From assembly GCA_905221605.1 (NCBI GenBank), contig CAJNDS010000169.1, forward strand, positions 305,001-369,000: 64,000 bases of DNA, given 5' to 3'. This DNA is from Symbiodinium natans (taxonomy: Eukaryota; Sar; Dinophyceae; Suessiales; Symbiodiniaceae). The position numbers and the translations under genes were made by a program. Under the pieces are notes generated by a model. The model saw nothing but the letters and a program-made list of their open reading frames with translations, made no database searches and was not told the DNA's origin. This document shows positions 1 through 13,800 of the stretch, one piece after another (position 1 is the first letter of the stretch; every line of letters begins with the position of its first letter).

Positions 1-975
1 GGTTCACGGGTTCACGGGTTCATGGCTTTAGCGACTCCGAAGACCCGAGCTGCGGGTCCTGCCAGCACCAAAGCCCCGAGTTCTGAGCGCTCGGGCATCG
101 GCGCACGCCTCGGCTGCGCGAGCCCTTCCAGTCCTTAGCCGAGGCGAGGGGGTCGGGATCCCGAAATCAACCCCTCAACCCCTCAACCCCTAAACCCCTA
201 AAACCCTAAACCCCTCAACCCCCAAACCCTAAACCCCTAAACTCTAAACCCCTAAACCCTAAACCCTAAACTCCCAAGAGCCTACGCCCCCAAAGCAACA
301 GCCAGACTCCCCAAGCCCCAAGCTTCGGCATCTATCTTTGCGACCACCTTCTCGCTACATGTTGTTTTTTCAAGGGCTGAGGGGGGTAGAGTTGGCAAGG
401 CTTTGGGTTTAGTGTTTAGGGTTTAGGTTGGGGGGACTAGGGTTTAGGGTTTAGGGTTTAGGGTTGAGGGTTGAGGGTTGAGGGTTGAGGGTTTAGGGTT
501 TAGGGTTTAGGGTTTCGGATACCGAACTTGAAGCACCCGAAACCCTAAGCCGTGCGAGCGACAGAGGCTCTCCAGGACCCAGGGTTCTGTGGCACCAAGT
601 GCCCTAAAAACTAATTGACCCTACTTAACCCTAAACCCTAAACCCTAAACCCATGTTTTTGGTTAGGATTTCGGGTTTGGGTCTTAACTGCCCGAGTGTT
701 CAGAGTTTGGGGTCCTCCAGGCTTTGGGCTTAGGGTTTGAGGGCTCGGGATCTCACGTGTCTGGGGCTTAAGCTTCTTCTGCGTGAGGGTACAGGGCTTC
801 AAGGCCCTATGGAGTCCTAAACCCTAAACCCTAAACCCTAAACCCTAAACCCTAAACCCTAAACCCTAAACCCTAAACCCTAAACCCTAAACCCTAAACC
901 CTAAACCCTAAACCCTAAACCCTAAACCCTAAACCCTAAACCCTAAACCCAAAGCCACGCCGTCCTGGAATCTGC
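1..975. other. left edge: telomere-like tracts and unassigned islands
   Basis: A run of CCCTAAA at about 816-950 and mixed TTTAGGG/CCCTAAA tracts at 175-265, 410-520 and 625-650 surround islands at 1-165, 290-370, 540-610 and 740-810. The last ATPase exons (M8-M10) could be here or beyond the window. No island translates to a convincing M8-M10 segment. Confidence 0.6.
816..950. repeat. CCCTAAA array
   Basis: About 19 regular heptamer units on the plus strand, the telomere-type unit of plants and many algae. Confidence 0.9.
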
Positions 976-1052
976 CGCGCGTCAGACTGGCTGATGGAGA
1001 AGGCCTCCATGTGCTGGAAAGGGCTGAAGGCGGGGTCCCCGGAGTCCAGCTC
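976..1052 (-). CDS. P-type ATPase exon 56: M7-M8 loop (last found)
   Basis: Contains DPAFSPFQHMEAFSISQSDA plus CG, like the (S)DAR(T) segment before M8. Acceptor tgggag|GAGC, donor GCG|gcagat (GC). M8-M10 should follow but are not recognised in 1-975. Confidence 0.6.
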
Positions 1053-1796
1053 CTCCCACGTGAAGTGATTTAGGGTTTGGGGTTTAGGGTTTTAGTCTAC
1101 CTCATGCGAGTTTAGGGTTTAGGGCTTAGGCTTTAGGGTTTAGGGTTTTAGGGTTTTAGTTTTTAGGGTTTGGGGTTTAGAGCTCAGGGACATGGAGCCC
1201 TAAACCCCTCAACCCCAAAAGCCTGAACCCATCCCTGCACCTTTTCTTTCCGGTTCTTAGTAGGGAATGAGGGAACTAGGTACCCTGCATGACCGCGAAA
1301 AGGGTGTGCGCATACATATCCACATATATATATATATATATATGCACATACATACATACATACATACATACATACATACATACATACATACATACATACA
1401 TACATACATACATACATACATACATACCTACATACATACATACAGACAGACATACATACAGACATACATACATACACATACATACATACATACATACAGA
1501 CAGACATACATACATACATATATGTACATGCGTTATACTTAAAGGGAATATATAGCGGCATGTGGGGCACCAAATTCCCCCACTCCCGAGTAGGAACAAG
1601 TTAACCTCCAAAAAGCTCCACCACCTCCCACTTAGATTCTTGGGGGGGTGCCTTTTGGGGTGGGCGGGGCTGCGGAGTGGGTTTAGGGGTTAAGGGTTTA
1701 GGGGTTAAGGGTTAAGGGTTTAGGGTTCAAGGTTTAGGGTTCAGGGCTTAGTGGAAAAAAAGAAAAATGATTTTAAAAAAGAAACAATAAAAGAAA

Positions 1797-1835
<39 letters not shown>

Positions 1836-4800
1836 GGCCCGAGCCTGCGTGGTGCCCCACTGCTCCCAGGAAGCAGAAGGGTGCAGTAGGGGGTTGCCTG
1901 ACTGGCTTGCCTGGCAAAGGCACGCCCAAAAGGGCCGGGTTGGGGCATGTCTAGGGTTTAGGGGTTTAGGGTTTAGGGCTTGGAGTACAGGGTTTAGGGT
2001 TTAGACAAGATATTGTGGGGGGTAGTGGGCTTGGGGTTTGGGGAGGGGAGGGTGCAGGGAGATGTCGTTGCAGCGCCCCAAAAATATTTGGGTTTAAGGC
2101 CTACCTACAAAGCCCCCCCCCCCCCCCCAACAAAAGACACAAAAAAATGCTTGGGACCCTAAACCCTGAACCCTAAACCCGAAAACCTTCATCCCACCAC
2201 CCAAACCAGCGAGAGCCTGGCAGAGGCAGTGGAAGGGCCGGCTGTCTCGCTTGTACTCGCCGCCAGGGAGTTCCCAGCCTGCAAGAGGGTTTAGGGTTTA
2301 GGGTTTGGAGTTTAGGGTTTAGGGTTTGGAGTTGGGGGATGGGCACATTGTGGGTCGAGGTGAAAGGTTTACTTAGGGCTTAAACGCAGGCTGAATTAAA
2401 GAAACCTTTTCTATACAGTATATTCCACAAAAAAGGGTGTCCTCAAGAAGCGGCTTTAAACCCTAAACCCTAAACCACTTTTTTGAAAGGAACCGAATCA
2501 CAGTAAGGTTGTGGGTAGGTTCCGGCTTTTAAAGTGGCTTAGGGTTTAAGGCTTAGGGTTTAGGGTTTAGGGTTTAGGATTTAGGGTTTCGGGTTTCGGG
2601 TTTAGGGTTTAGGGTTTAGGGTTCAGGTGTGTGTGCTCGTGGCTTCTAGGTCTCGAGGCCTTCATACTTGTCAAAGCCTGACAATCGGCAGGCCCCTGGC
2701 ATGACCCATGGTCGTAGCCCTTAGCCCGACTCCCTAAAAAAGCCCTATAATAATGGTCATAATAAATCATGATGGAAAAATTAATAAACCAATAAAAGAT
2801 TAAGAATATGGAAAAAATATGTTGAGAAACGAATCAGAATTCGAACCCTGCCTGCAATCCCTAGAAAGCCCTGGCCGCAGGAAAGTTGACTCCTCACCCG
2901 ACAAATGTTCCGAGCAGGTGTGGACAAGGCCAAGTAGCAAAGCGGGGAACAAGGGCTTTGGGGTTCAGGGCTTCAAAGGCTTTAAGGGTTTAAAGGGCCT
3001 TCAAGGTCTTAAGGGATGAAAGTGAGTAAGGGGCGTTAAGGGCTTTAAGAGTTTCAAGGGTGTAAAGGGCTCAAAGGGCCTTAAGGGCTCAAAGGGTTTT
3101 TGGGGGTTTAAAGGGTTTAGGCTTCATGAACCATGGCACATGTCAGAGGACTTCCTAAACTCGCCCAGGGGTTGCAGGTCTCACTGCAGATCCACGAAAG
3201 TGTCCCAGTCCTCCGGCACCCCACGTCCCGATAGCTGAGCGCGAGACCGGCGTGCTCGCAGACAACGCGACCTTCCCAACAGTCAGCGGTTTAGGGTTGA
3301 GGGCCTAGGGTTCCATGCATATAAATATAGATATATATATATATAGATATATTCAGAACGACGCTACATACATACATATATACTGCACATAGATGAGTGT
3401 ATACACATATACACAAGGCAATGAGGGCTGATCGGGCTTGGGGGCGTAAGTGAGGTTGACAGAAGAAGGACTTTCAAAAATGACACTAATGCTAACAACA
3501 ATAAACAGTAACAACAATAACAACAATAATAACAATAATAACAATAAGAATCATCATCATACTGGTATGAGTAATAACAACTTATATATACATATATATA
3601 TATATCTGACACTCTCATGATCCAAAAGATGCGGGGTAAGCACAGAAGCATCTACACCTGCTCATCCCATCAGATTGCCTGAGTCGACCCTACAAAGTAC
3701 CGGCGCCAAGGAGGGAGAAAAAGAGGAGAAGTCATCACCCGCGGCACGGTGCTGACCATGAGGTAATATAGGGGCCTTAATGATTAGAATAGGGTTTTGG
3801 GGGTTAGTATAAAAACATACTTTTCAAGGGGCCGGACGTGAGTTTATTAGTATTTTACTAGAAATTCTTCCGACCTCTAGATTAGGATGCGTGGCTCGCA
3901 GCCCATCATTGAAACCATCCCTGACCCTATCATTCAGGCGACCCTTGTCATTTCTGATTGTCAGGCGGCACTTTCATCAACAAGTTGTCGAACTTAGCGC
4001 TATATGGGAGGATCAGGGTCGCTATCAAGCCAGCGCGATTCGTGCGTTGCCGTCTTTTCGTTGTCACCATAGGCCCCTAGAGCCTCATCCTGAAAGCTGC
4101 AGGTGGCTAGCGCTACAAACCCTCTAGCCCTAAACCCTAAACCCTAAACCCTCTAGCCCTAAACCCCAAACCCCGAAACCCCTAAACCCTAAACCCCCAA
4201 AACCCTAAAAAACCCAAAACACCCTCCGCCCAAGAGCCAGCCTCGCTCCAAGTCATGGACGCCACTGCTGCCCACTAGCGCCTGGCCGCCGAGGGCTACA
4301 CCAAAGGGTTTAGGGTTTAGGGTTTAGGGTTTAGGGTTTGGGGTTTGGGGTTTGGGGTTTTGGGGTTTTGGGGTTTAGGGTTTAGGTTTAGGGTGAGAGC
4401 TGAGGAGTTAGGGTTTAGGTTCTTGGTGTAGGGATGAAAAGTTGATCTCTAGACTCCTAGGCTTAGGGTTCAGGGTATGTAAGGCTTGCCTATAGATTCA
4501 GACAGGGCTCGGCTGTTTTTTTTTTTTTTGTTTTTTTTTTGGGGGGGGGGGGGTAATTAAGGATCATCACTTGAAGGGGAAAAAGGAGGGCCTCTGCGGC
4601 GCGGCCGGCTTGATAAAGAAATTATGCCCGCAGCCCGGCACCCTCAATCGGGTACCTTTTGTAAGTCCGGGGATATAAGGGCCCTCAAACCCTCGACGCC
4701 CTCAACCTTCCACCCGAAATCTGCACTTTGTGAAGCAGGCAACACCCTGAAAGCCTCAACCGTCAACCGTCAACCCTCAACCCTGAAAGCCTTAAAACGC

Positions 4801-7800
4801 CATTGGGCTTCAATTTTAGGACTTGGGGTCGCAACAGGCTGAACCCTTTACCCTTAACCCTAAACCCTAAACCCCTAAGCCCCTAAACCCCTAAACCCCT
4901 AAACCCCTAAACCCCTAAACCCCTAAACCCCTAAACCCCTGAACCCCTAAACCCCTAAACCCCTAAGCCCCTAAACCCCTAAACCCCTAAACCCCTAAAC
5001 CCCTAAACCCCTAAACCCCGAAACCCCTAAACCCCTAAACCGTAAACCCTAAACCCCTAAACCCCTAAACCCCTTAAACCCCTAAACCCTAAACCCTTAA
5101 GGCCTGGGCTGAGGCCTGGCTTTAGGGCTTCACACTGCCACCTCGTTCCAGGCGGTGCCCGTGGCCCCCCAGACACCAAAGCAAAGAGAGCCTTTGTGCT
5201 GGAGGTTCAGGGTTTAGGGTTTAGGGTTTAGGGTTTAGGGTTTAGGGTTTAGGGTTTAGGGTTTAGGGTTTAGGGTTTAGGGTTTAGGGTTCAGGGTTCA
5301 GGGTTCAGGGTTCAGGGTTCAGGGTTCAGGGTTCAGGGCTTCGGGTTGGGGGCATTTGGGCACTGAGAGGTCTTGGGGTTTAGGGTTGGGGCAGCTAGGG
5401 TTCAGGGCTTCGGGGTTTAGGGTTTAGGGCTCGGGGCTTGGGGGATTGGGCTTTGGGGATTGGGGTTTGGGGTTTAGTGTCCAGAGTCCCGGGTCTAGAG
5501 CTCCTGGTAGTGGGGTGGAGGCTCTTGGAGATGTTTTGGAACTCGGGGTGTCCTAGGGTTGTTTGGTGTTTTTGCTTCGTTGGGTTTGGGGTCTTTGGTG
5601 TAGGTTTAGGGCGTACGTGGCTTACTTGGGAGGGCGTGGGGGGGACTGTTAACCCCCCCCACCCCCCCCCCCCCAAAGTGTCGTCAACCCCCGGCAAGCG
5701 CTCAGTTTAGTCTTCCCTGAACGATACTGAGCTTGGAACCCTAGCAAAAAATTCCAATGTTAGCTGTTTCTTAGGAATTACAGTACCCAATGATTTTAAA
5801 ATTATTCTCAAGAATCCTTAAGCTGTTCAAATACCCTAAACCCTAAACCCGAAACCCTAAACCCTAAACTCTAAACCCTAAACCCCCCAACGATTTAACA
5901 AGAATCCCTAAGTGAAGCTGCTGCCAGGGAGCCGTACACCACCGCCGGAAAGTACAGAATAAACGGCAGCCATCCTCAGAGACAGCGGGCAATCCCCTTC
6001 GTTTAAAATAGGGTTTATAGGGTTTCTAGGGTTTCTAGGGTTTAGGGTTTAGAATTTAGGGTTTAGATTTTAGGGTTTAGGGTTTAGGGTTTAGGGTTTA
6101 GGGTTTAGGGTTTAGGGTTTAGGGTTTAGGGTTTAGGGATAGGGTTTAGGGTTTAGGGCTTAGGCCTCACGATTTACGGTTAGGGGTTTATGTCAGCGGC
6201 GTTTGGGCGTTTGAAGGGGTGGGGTTCTGGGAAGTGTTCCGCCTCAAGAAGAAAAGAGTCGGTTTCGTGCTGTGCGGCCACGCAAGAAAGCCACCGGTCG
6301 AGTTGGACAGAGAATGCGCAGGACACGAGAAACCAGGTCGGGTAGAGTCTGCAGTGTGCCTTTGGCACACACTGCAGAGAACCTTAGGGCCATCCCAAAC
6401 ACCCTGCAAAACCCTGAACCTTGAGCCATGAAGCCAAATCCTGCGGTGGGGAGGGGACCACTCATGCCGAGGTGCGAAGGAGAACCAAAGGCTTTGTCAG
6501 CACCATGCTCGTGTTCGTGTCCCGGGGCGGTACCTACGCAGGTTGCTGTGTGAGCTTCGACTAGGACTTAGGGTTTAAACTTTTAGGGTTTCGCAGTTTC
6601 GCACCCTAAGCCCCCCCAAAGGCAGCCGCGAAGGCGTCCCATCGCCTGCCCCGAAAGCCACCCGAAACGCGATAAAGTGCTAGACCCAACCCATAAACCC
6701 CTCTTCAAGCCATCCGACTGCACCTCCGCGACGAAGGCTACCCTCAAGAAGGCGAAAATGCCACAAGCCCCAAACCGCACCCCCCCCCTTCCCTCAGACC
6801 CCTTGAAGAGAGGGCCCGGGGATCCCCCAGGCCAGGGTTCATGGTTTCGAGTCTTTAGTTTAGGAGGGCGTAGGGTCGGTTTAGGGTTGTAACGGCTCAG
6901 GACGTCGGGTTCTTTGTAGGATCTCGAACAACAGGGCCTTCATGATGTAGTCTTCCGCCTCTTCGAAGGCATAGCACATGGTGCATAGCACGTGCGTGAC
7001 CTCGCTGCAACTTGCTCAACGCCCTAAACCCTAATCCCCGAGCTCTTCAGGAAACCCGCAAAGGGGGTTTAGGGTTTAGGGTTTAGGGTTTAGGGTTTAG
7101 GGTTTAGGGTTTAGGGTTTAGCGTTTAGGGTTTAGGGTTTAGGGCTTAGGGTTCAGGGCTTGAAGAACAGGCCACGAAAAGGTTCAGCAGCTGCAGCGTC
7201 GGCTTCAGAGGCACGACGAGGCCCAAGGCTATGGAGATCATTAAGCTCAGCATCCTCGGGTCGGGCTTAAGGTGGGGGAGTTAGGGTTTAGGGTTTAGGG
7301 TTTAGGGTTTAGGGTTTGGGGTTTAGGGTTTAGGGTTTAGGGTTTAGGGTTTAGGGTTTAGGGTTTAGGGTTTAGGGTTTAGGGTTTAGGGTTTCGGTTT
7401 TAGGGTTTAGGGTTTAGGGTTTAGGGTTTAGGGTTTAGGGTTTAGGGTTTAGGGTTTAGGGTTTAGGGTTTAGGGTTTAGGGTTTAGGGTTTAGGGTTTA
7501 GGGTTTTGGCTTCCTAGTTCATGGTTGGGATAATACTTAAACTTCTATTCCTTATTGGGTTTAAGCACCCTTAAAAACTCAAAAATGTAAAATGTGACCA
7601 CTCAATAAGGTCCCTGTTTAAGAGAGCCAGAAGAGGGTTAAGAAGGGCTCCCTTTTCAGGGCCCCCCTTATCCTACCTAGGAAAGGGGGGGTTAGGGTTT
7701 TGGCGTGGTGGAGTTCATGGCTTTGGGGTTCGGGTTTTTAGGTTTGGGGTGTCTGGCATTTAGGTTTAGGGTTTGGTGTTGATCAGAAGGCAGAAGCAGA

Positions 7801-10800
7801 GAAAACCTGACGAGCGAAGTGTGAGTTTGCATGTCAGGTAGAAACCTGTGCGGCTTGAAGGAACATTAAGCAACAGTGGCCTCGAAAGGCATAGCGGAAA
7901 GACAGATAGGAACGGGAACTGCTCGACAGTCTTGCAGCAACGGCCAGGTCTCCTGTAGTACCCTAGACCTCACGCCCCCAAACCCTCGCGCCAATCCCTC
8001 AAGCCTGCGCACACCCTCACGCCCTGCACGCGCACGCACGCACACACGCACGCACGAATGCACGCGCAGGCCGCGGACGGGGCTCTCTCCGAACTTGAGG
8101 CTCAAGTTGGCGGTCACGTACTTCTGCACATTGGTGAAGATCCGCCGGCCTCTGTTTCGTCCCGTGGCAGCAGCTTCAACATGAAATCGACATGGGGGTT
8201 TTACGAAACAAGGGGTGCCGTTCCTTGCTTCCTCTATACCGTGTTCGCACATCTTCTTTTTGCCGTAACATTTTCGGGGGGGGGGGGGGGGGGGGCTGGG
8301 GCCCCAAAACCCTTCAACCCTGAACTTCTGACCGGTGCAAAAGTGCAAGGGTTTCCCTAAACCCTAAACCCTCTAAACCCTAAACCCTAAACCCTAAACC
8401 CTAAACCCTCTAACCTCTAACCCTAAACCCTAAACCCTAAACCCTTCCTCGCCGTCTCGGGGCCTTCCTCGATGGCCAGGACAATGGTGGAGAAGTTGTC
8501 GTCCATGAGAACCAGGTCGCCTGGGCTCCGAAAAACCCTTGAGGGTTTAGGGCGTTTCAGGGTTTAGGGTTTTCAGGGTTTAGGGTTTAGGGTTTAGGGT
8601 TTAGGGTTTAGGGTGTTTCAGGGTTTAGGGTTTGGCGTGTAGGGTTTAGGATTTAGAGTTTTTAGGGCTTTTAGGGCTATCAGGTTGTTCATGGTTCTTG
8701 CGGCTCTGTAGTCGTTGCAGGGCTTAGTAGAAGAGACCTCAGGCGGGTCTATGATTTAGAGGAGACCTGGTATGATGAAAGACAAGAACGGATGCACGAA
8801 GTGAGGTCCTTTCGCTCACACGCCATGCACATATGATATAGTCAGCGCGTGCACACGCACACACACACAGAGACACGACGCATGACGATGCCGTTCTGAA
8901 GCGGCTCACTGTGCAAAGGCATGTCAAAAGTGGCCCACGTTTAAAGTCCAGTCTCCCATCTCCTTCTCGTTCATACTCAAAGCCTTTTGGGCTTCCTCTG
9001 CTGTATAGAAAATAACCACCATGTGTCTAGGAGACAGATCCTTGTGGGAGAGGCCTTGGTTGATCCAGCGTGGGCGCCCGACGTCGCTGAACAAGTCCTT
9101 GACTTCGTTGAAGGTGGTGGTGTTGGGCAAGTTGCTCAGCAACAAAGACCGCTTCTCGAGATTCACAACGATTTGGCGCTTGACTTTGCCCCCGCCTTTG
9201 CGCTTTCCTTGAATCGTGACACCGTCAAACTTCTCTACAGCCTTCATAGCCTCCGCTGGCGAGGACATGGTCACTGTAGCCCAACCGTGCGACCTGCCTT
9301 TTGCCATCTCAACCTCGCTCCGGAGAACTGTGCCCACTTCTTCAAACATCATGCCAAGCTGCTTGCCCCTGGTGCTCCAGGGAAGGTTTCCCACGTAGAC
9401 GCTACGAGATTCCGGGCTCCGCCCCAGCTCAGGTTCCTTGCTGGAGGGTCCCTCCATGGCGAAGAGAGGCGCACATGGCCAGCTCACAGAGGCTGCCACA
9501 AGTAAGACGCAGAGGCGGCCAAGAGGCGCCTCCGAGACCCCCAGCGGCTTCGCGCACCTCCTGCGCGTCGGCCGCAACGGTGTGGCTGCCATGGTCCCCC
9601 CCAACCGTCAGGGCACAAGCTCCCCCAAAGTTGCTACTGGATCACATGGCTTCTGGCGCCCAAGAGCCCGATGACCACCGGCGATCTTGTATCTGTGGGT
9701 TTCGAGCTCAGGGGTTTATGGGGCGTTTCACGGGCCTTGCCAGCAAGAGTTGCCCTGTAAGCCTACTTTCAACCCTCAGCCCAAAATCCTCAACCCTCAA
9801 TCCTAAACCCTAAACCCTAAACCCTAAACCCTAAACCCTAAATCCCGACTTGCATAGCTGCTTTAGCTCGGGGAAACGGGGGGTTCAGAGTTTCAGGGCC
9901 CTGAGCCCGAAACGTGCTTGCACCCGCCCTTCCGGCACGATCAAGCAACAAACCCTAAACCCTAAGCCCTAAACCCTAAACCCTAAACCCTAAACCCTAA
10001 ACCCGTTCCCGACCCTCATGGTACTGACTGGATGGAATTGGGGTTTAGGGTTAGGGTTTGGGGGTTTTAAGCTTAGGGTTTAGGGGGATACGAACTAGTT
10101 GTAGTTGGCGTTGGGTTTTGGAAATCATGGCGTAGGGGGTTTAACTAACTAGCTGGTGGGGAACTTCAAGCATAAGTCTACCCCAAACCCTAAACCCCTG
10201 TGCCCCGGCTAAGCCCTCACACAAGGTCAATCTGTGGCATTTGAGGTTTAGGGTTCAGGGCTTAGGGCTTAGGCAGGGTTCAGGGTTTCGGGTCCCTTCT
10301 TTTTTGGTGTAGGCGCTGGCATTCTGGGTGACGGCCGTCCCGGCGATTCCTGGAGTCAGCTGCGCCAAGGCTAGGCCAGGTCCCTCCTAAACCCCTAAAC
10401 CCCTAAACCCCTAAACCCCTAAACCCTAAACCCTAAACCCTAAACCCTAAACCCCTAAAACCCCTAAACCCCTAAACCCCTGAACCCCTAAACCCCTAAA
10501 CCCCTAAACCCCTAAACCCCTAAACCCCTAAACCCCTAAACCCCTAGACCCTAAATCATGGTACCTATAAAGCCAGCCTCAGACGTTCCTGAGAAAACCA
10601 TGAAGCCCCTTAGGGTTTAGGGTTTAGGTTTCGGGGTTTAGGGTTTAGGGTTTAGGGTTTAGGGTTTAGGGTTTGGGGTTTGGGGTTTTTCGGTTTGGGG
10701 TTTGGGGTTTGGGGTTTGGGGTTTGGGGTTTGGGGTTTGGGGTTTGGGGTTTGGGGTTTGGGGTTTGGGGTTTGGGGTTTGGGGTTTGGGGGTTGGGGTT

Positions 10801-13800
10801 TGGGGTTTGGGGTTTGGGGTTTGGGGTTTGGGGTTTGGGGTTTGGGGTTTGGGGTTTGGGGTTTGGGGTTTGGGGTTTGGGGTTTAGCGTTCCTTACCAA
10901 GCCCTATACCCCCAAATCACGAGGTGCCCAAACGGCCCTAAGCCCCCATTCCCATAAGGTTCAGGTTTTAGGGCTTTATAGTAGGGTAGTTGAACAACAT
11001 TCTTACCCGTTCCATAAAGAAGGAAACGAATATGAAGAAAGGAATCCACGATCCGACATGATCCCTAAACCCTAAACCCTAAACCCTAAACCCTAAACCC
11101 TCCGTAGCAAGGGTGTTTGGATCTGACAGGTAGCCCATGGCCACACCCACGTCGGCGTTTCTCAGCGCCGGGGCCTGTGGATCTGGTGTATGCCACGGCG
11201 CCCCAAACAATGAACCCTAAACTTTAAGGGTTTAGGGTTGAGGGTTTAGGGTTGAGGGTTTAGGGTTGAGGGTTTAGGGTTTTGGGTTTTGGGTTTTGGG
11301 TTTTGGGTTTTGGGTTTTGGGTTTAGGGGTTTAGGGGTTTGGGTTTAGGGTTTTGGGTTTTGGGTTTTGGGTTTTGGGTTTTGGGTTTTGGGTTTTGGGT
11401 TTTGGGTTTTGGGTTTTGGGTTTTGGGTTTTGGGTTTTGGGTTTTGGGTTTTGGGTTTTGGGTTTTGGGTTTGCTGTGAAAGGGCGCGGAAGCTGCGAAG
11501 GTTGGGATGCAGACTCGCTTCGAAAGCTTCGTGAAATGCGAGGAGCAGACATGGCCCGAGAGTGGAGGGCCATGTAACATCTTTATCCCACCCCGCGCCG
11601 TCTCAGGCGGCAACACCACCTAAATCCATTCCTTCTAAGTTTACCTAAGCTCAAATCAACAACCCACTTCCAAAAATTCAGGGGGTCTCGCGTCACGGGG
11701 CAAAGGGATTCCGAAGGGGGTTTGGGGGGGTTGGGGGGGTTGCAGGGGGGTTGCAGGGGGGTTGCAGGGGGGTTGCAGGGGGGCCATGGCTGGGACCAGA
11801 GAAGTCCCAGTGTCAGGAGTGTCGGGCGGGGGCAGCCGCTTCGGTCTTTTTGCCGTGCTGGCGGGCAGCTTTGAGGGTTTGAGGCAAAAGAGGGTTTAGG
11901 GTTTAGGGTTTAGTGTTTAGGGTTTAGGGTTTAGGGTTTAGGGTTGAGGGTTTAGGGTTTCGGGTTTCGGGTTAGAGTTCAGGGTTCAGGGCTTAGGATT
12001 TACGATTGGCCTGGGCCGGCGATTCGCCAGGCCCCTTTACATCACTCTGGGTTTGGTATCACCCACCCTCCCAGCATCCCGTTTCATTTGAATTATACAT
12101 GGGGGTTTACGAAAATTGGTGACCCCTAACATAGGCCCCCCCAAAGTAGCAAGATTCCTTTAGAATAAGGACCCCCAACAAGGCAACCCCTAATTTCGGA
12201 CACCCCCATATCCACTCTTCTTACTTGACTCGGTGTTACGTGCATGCGGGCTTCCAAAAGCTTCCTCCGTCAGATTCGGGAGAAAGTGGCCGATTCCAGT
12301 AATGATAAGGCGCAGATGTTGATGGTTTAGGGTTTAGGGTTTAGGGTTTTGGGGTTAGGGTTTAGGGTTTAGGGCTTAAGGAGAAACGACACCATGATCT
12401 TCCAGATTTGGGGGGCTTCCAAGGGGCTAAGCGGGCTGATTAAAGCAGCTTCTCAGCATCCCACATTGGAGCAGGACCCCCCCCCTCGCCGCAGCGTCCC
12501 CACCAAGGACCTCCTACCAAGTCAGGCCGCCTGGCAAAGGCGATTCTTGTTTTGTGTTTGGGCCCTTGCTGGGACTCCTTGGAAGCCTTCCGAACCCCCA
12601 CTGCCCAGCTGTTCTGGGACTGAATCTGGCCAGAGCCTGGGACCTGCCTGTACGGGCAGGTTCAGGACTCAAAAAAACCTCAAAACGGTTCGTTGAGGGT
12701 TAGATCTTCTTAGGTAGAGAAGGTGTAGAGACTAGGGTTCGGGGTTTGGGGTGTAGGGTTCGTGCCGGTCTAGGGCTTACGGATGCTTTGGGTGCATTGT
12801 GGCACTGAGCGGTCTTAGGGCTTAGGGTCTGGGGCAGTTAGGGTTTCGGGGTATTCAGGGTTGCTACCTCAGAACTTGTCTCCCAGGAACGTCGTTGACG
12901 CCATCCCCCGTCATGGCAACAACGTGTCCGTCGGACATCAGCGAAGCAACTGCCCAAGGGATTCAGGAGTGTGCGACATTGGGTTTAGGTTTAGGTGTTA
13001 GGGTTTAGGTTTAGGGTTCTAGAGTTCAGGGTTAAGAGGGTTTAGGTTTAGGTGCTGGGGTTTAGGTTTAGGGTTGTAGGGTTATAGGGTTTAGGGTTTA
13101 GGGTTTAGGGCGTCAGCGGCTGTGCAGTTCTTCCCAACCCGGACCTTCCACCCGCATCCCCACTCTACTTGGAGGTTCATGGGTTCTGAACCTAAAGCCC
13201 TTTCGGGAAAGTGATATAAGCCTGAAAACAACCCCTAAACCCTAAACCCTAAACCCTAAACCCTAAACCCTAAACCCTAAACCCTAAACCCTAAACCCTA
13301 AACAGATCCGCCTTTGATCGTTGCGGAATCAAGCCCTCGCTGCCCTCATCTCCACAAAAAACCTTGCAAACCCTAAACCCGAACCCTTTGGGGGGCCTAT
13401 GTAGGGGCCACTTAGGGAATAACGGGACTATGTAAGGTAAACATAAGGGGGTCCTTCCCTAAACCCTAAACCCTAAACCCTAAACCCTCAACCCTCAACC
13501 CTAAACCCTAAACCCTAAACCCTGAACCCTCAACCCTAAACCCTAAACCCTAAACCCCTTAATCAAACCTCACCCCGGCACGCCTATAGCCACCTTGTCC
13601 GATGGGCAGGCACGCGCGAAACCTGGGATGACGACCCTACACCCTACACCCTAAACCCTAAACCCTAAACCCTAAACCCCAAACCCCAAACCCTAAACCC
13701 TAAACCGTAAACCCTAAACCCCACCTCTAAGTGAAGATTCTTGGGGTCTTGACCGCCTTGGGGGAGCACTTGGAGGTTCAGGGTACGTATCAACCCAATA

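Noticed and set aside
816-950. A true chromosome end
   Set aside because: Arrays occur in both orientations across all 64 kb and inside a gene, so none marks a terminus here.
1184-1611. ORFs of Tyr-Val-Cys-Met and His-Thr-Tyr-Ile repeats
   Set aside because: They translate a tetranucleotide microsatellite in several frames; the same occurs at 28800-29470.
3180-3260. Minus-strand DWDTFVDLQ with a gtgaga donor as an ATPase exon
   Set aside because: Exons 54 and 55 join in phase through a split Gly codon without it.
10652-11075. Gly-Phe-Gly-Val-Trp and Pro-Lys-Pro-Gln-Thr repeat ORFs
   Set aside because: Translations of TTTGGGG arrays; heptamers stay open in several frames without coding.
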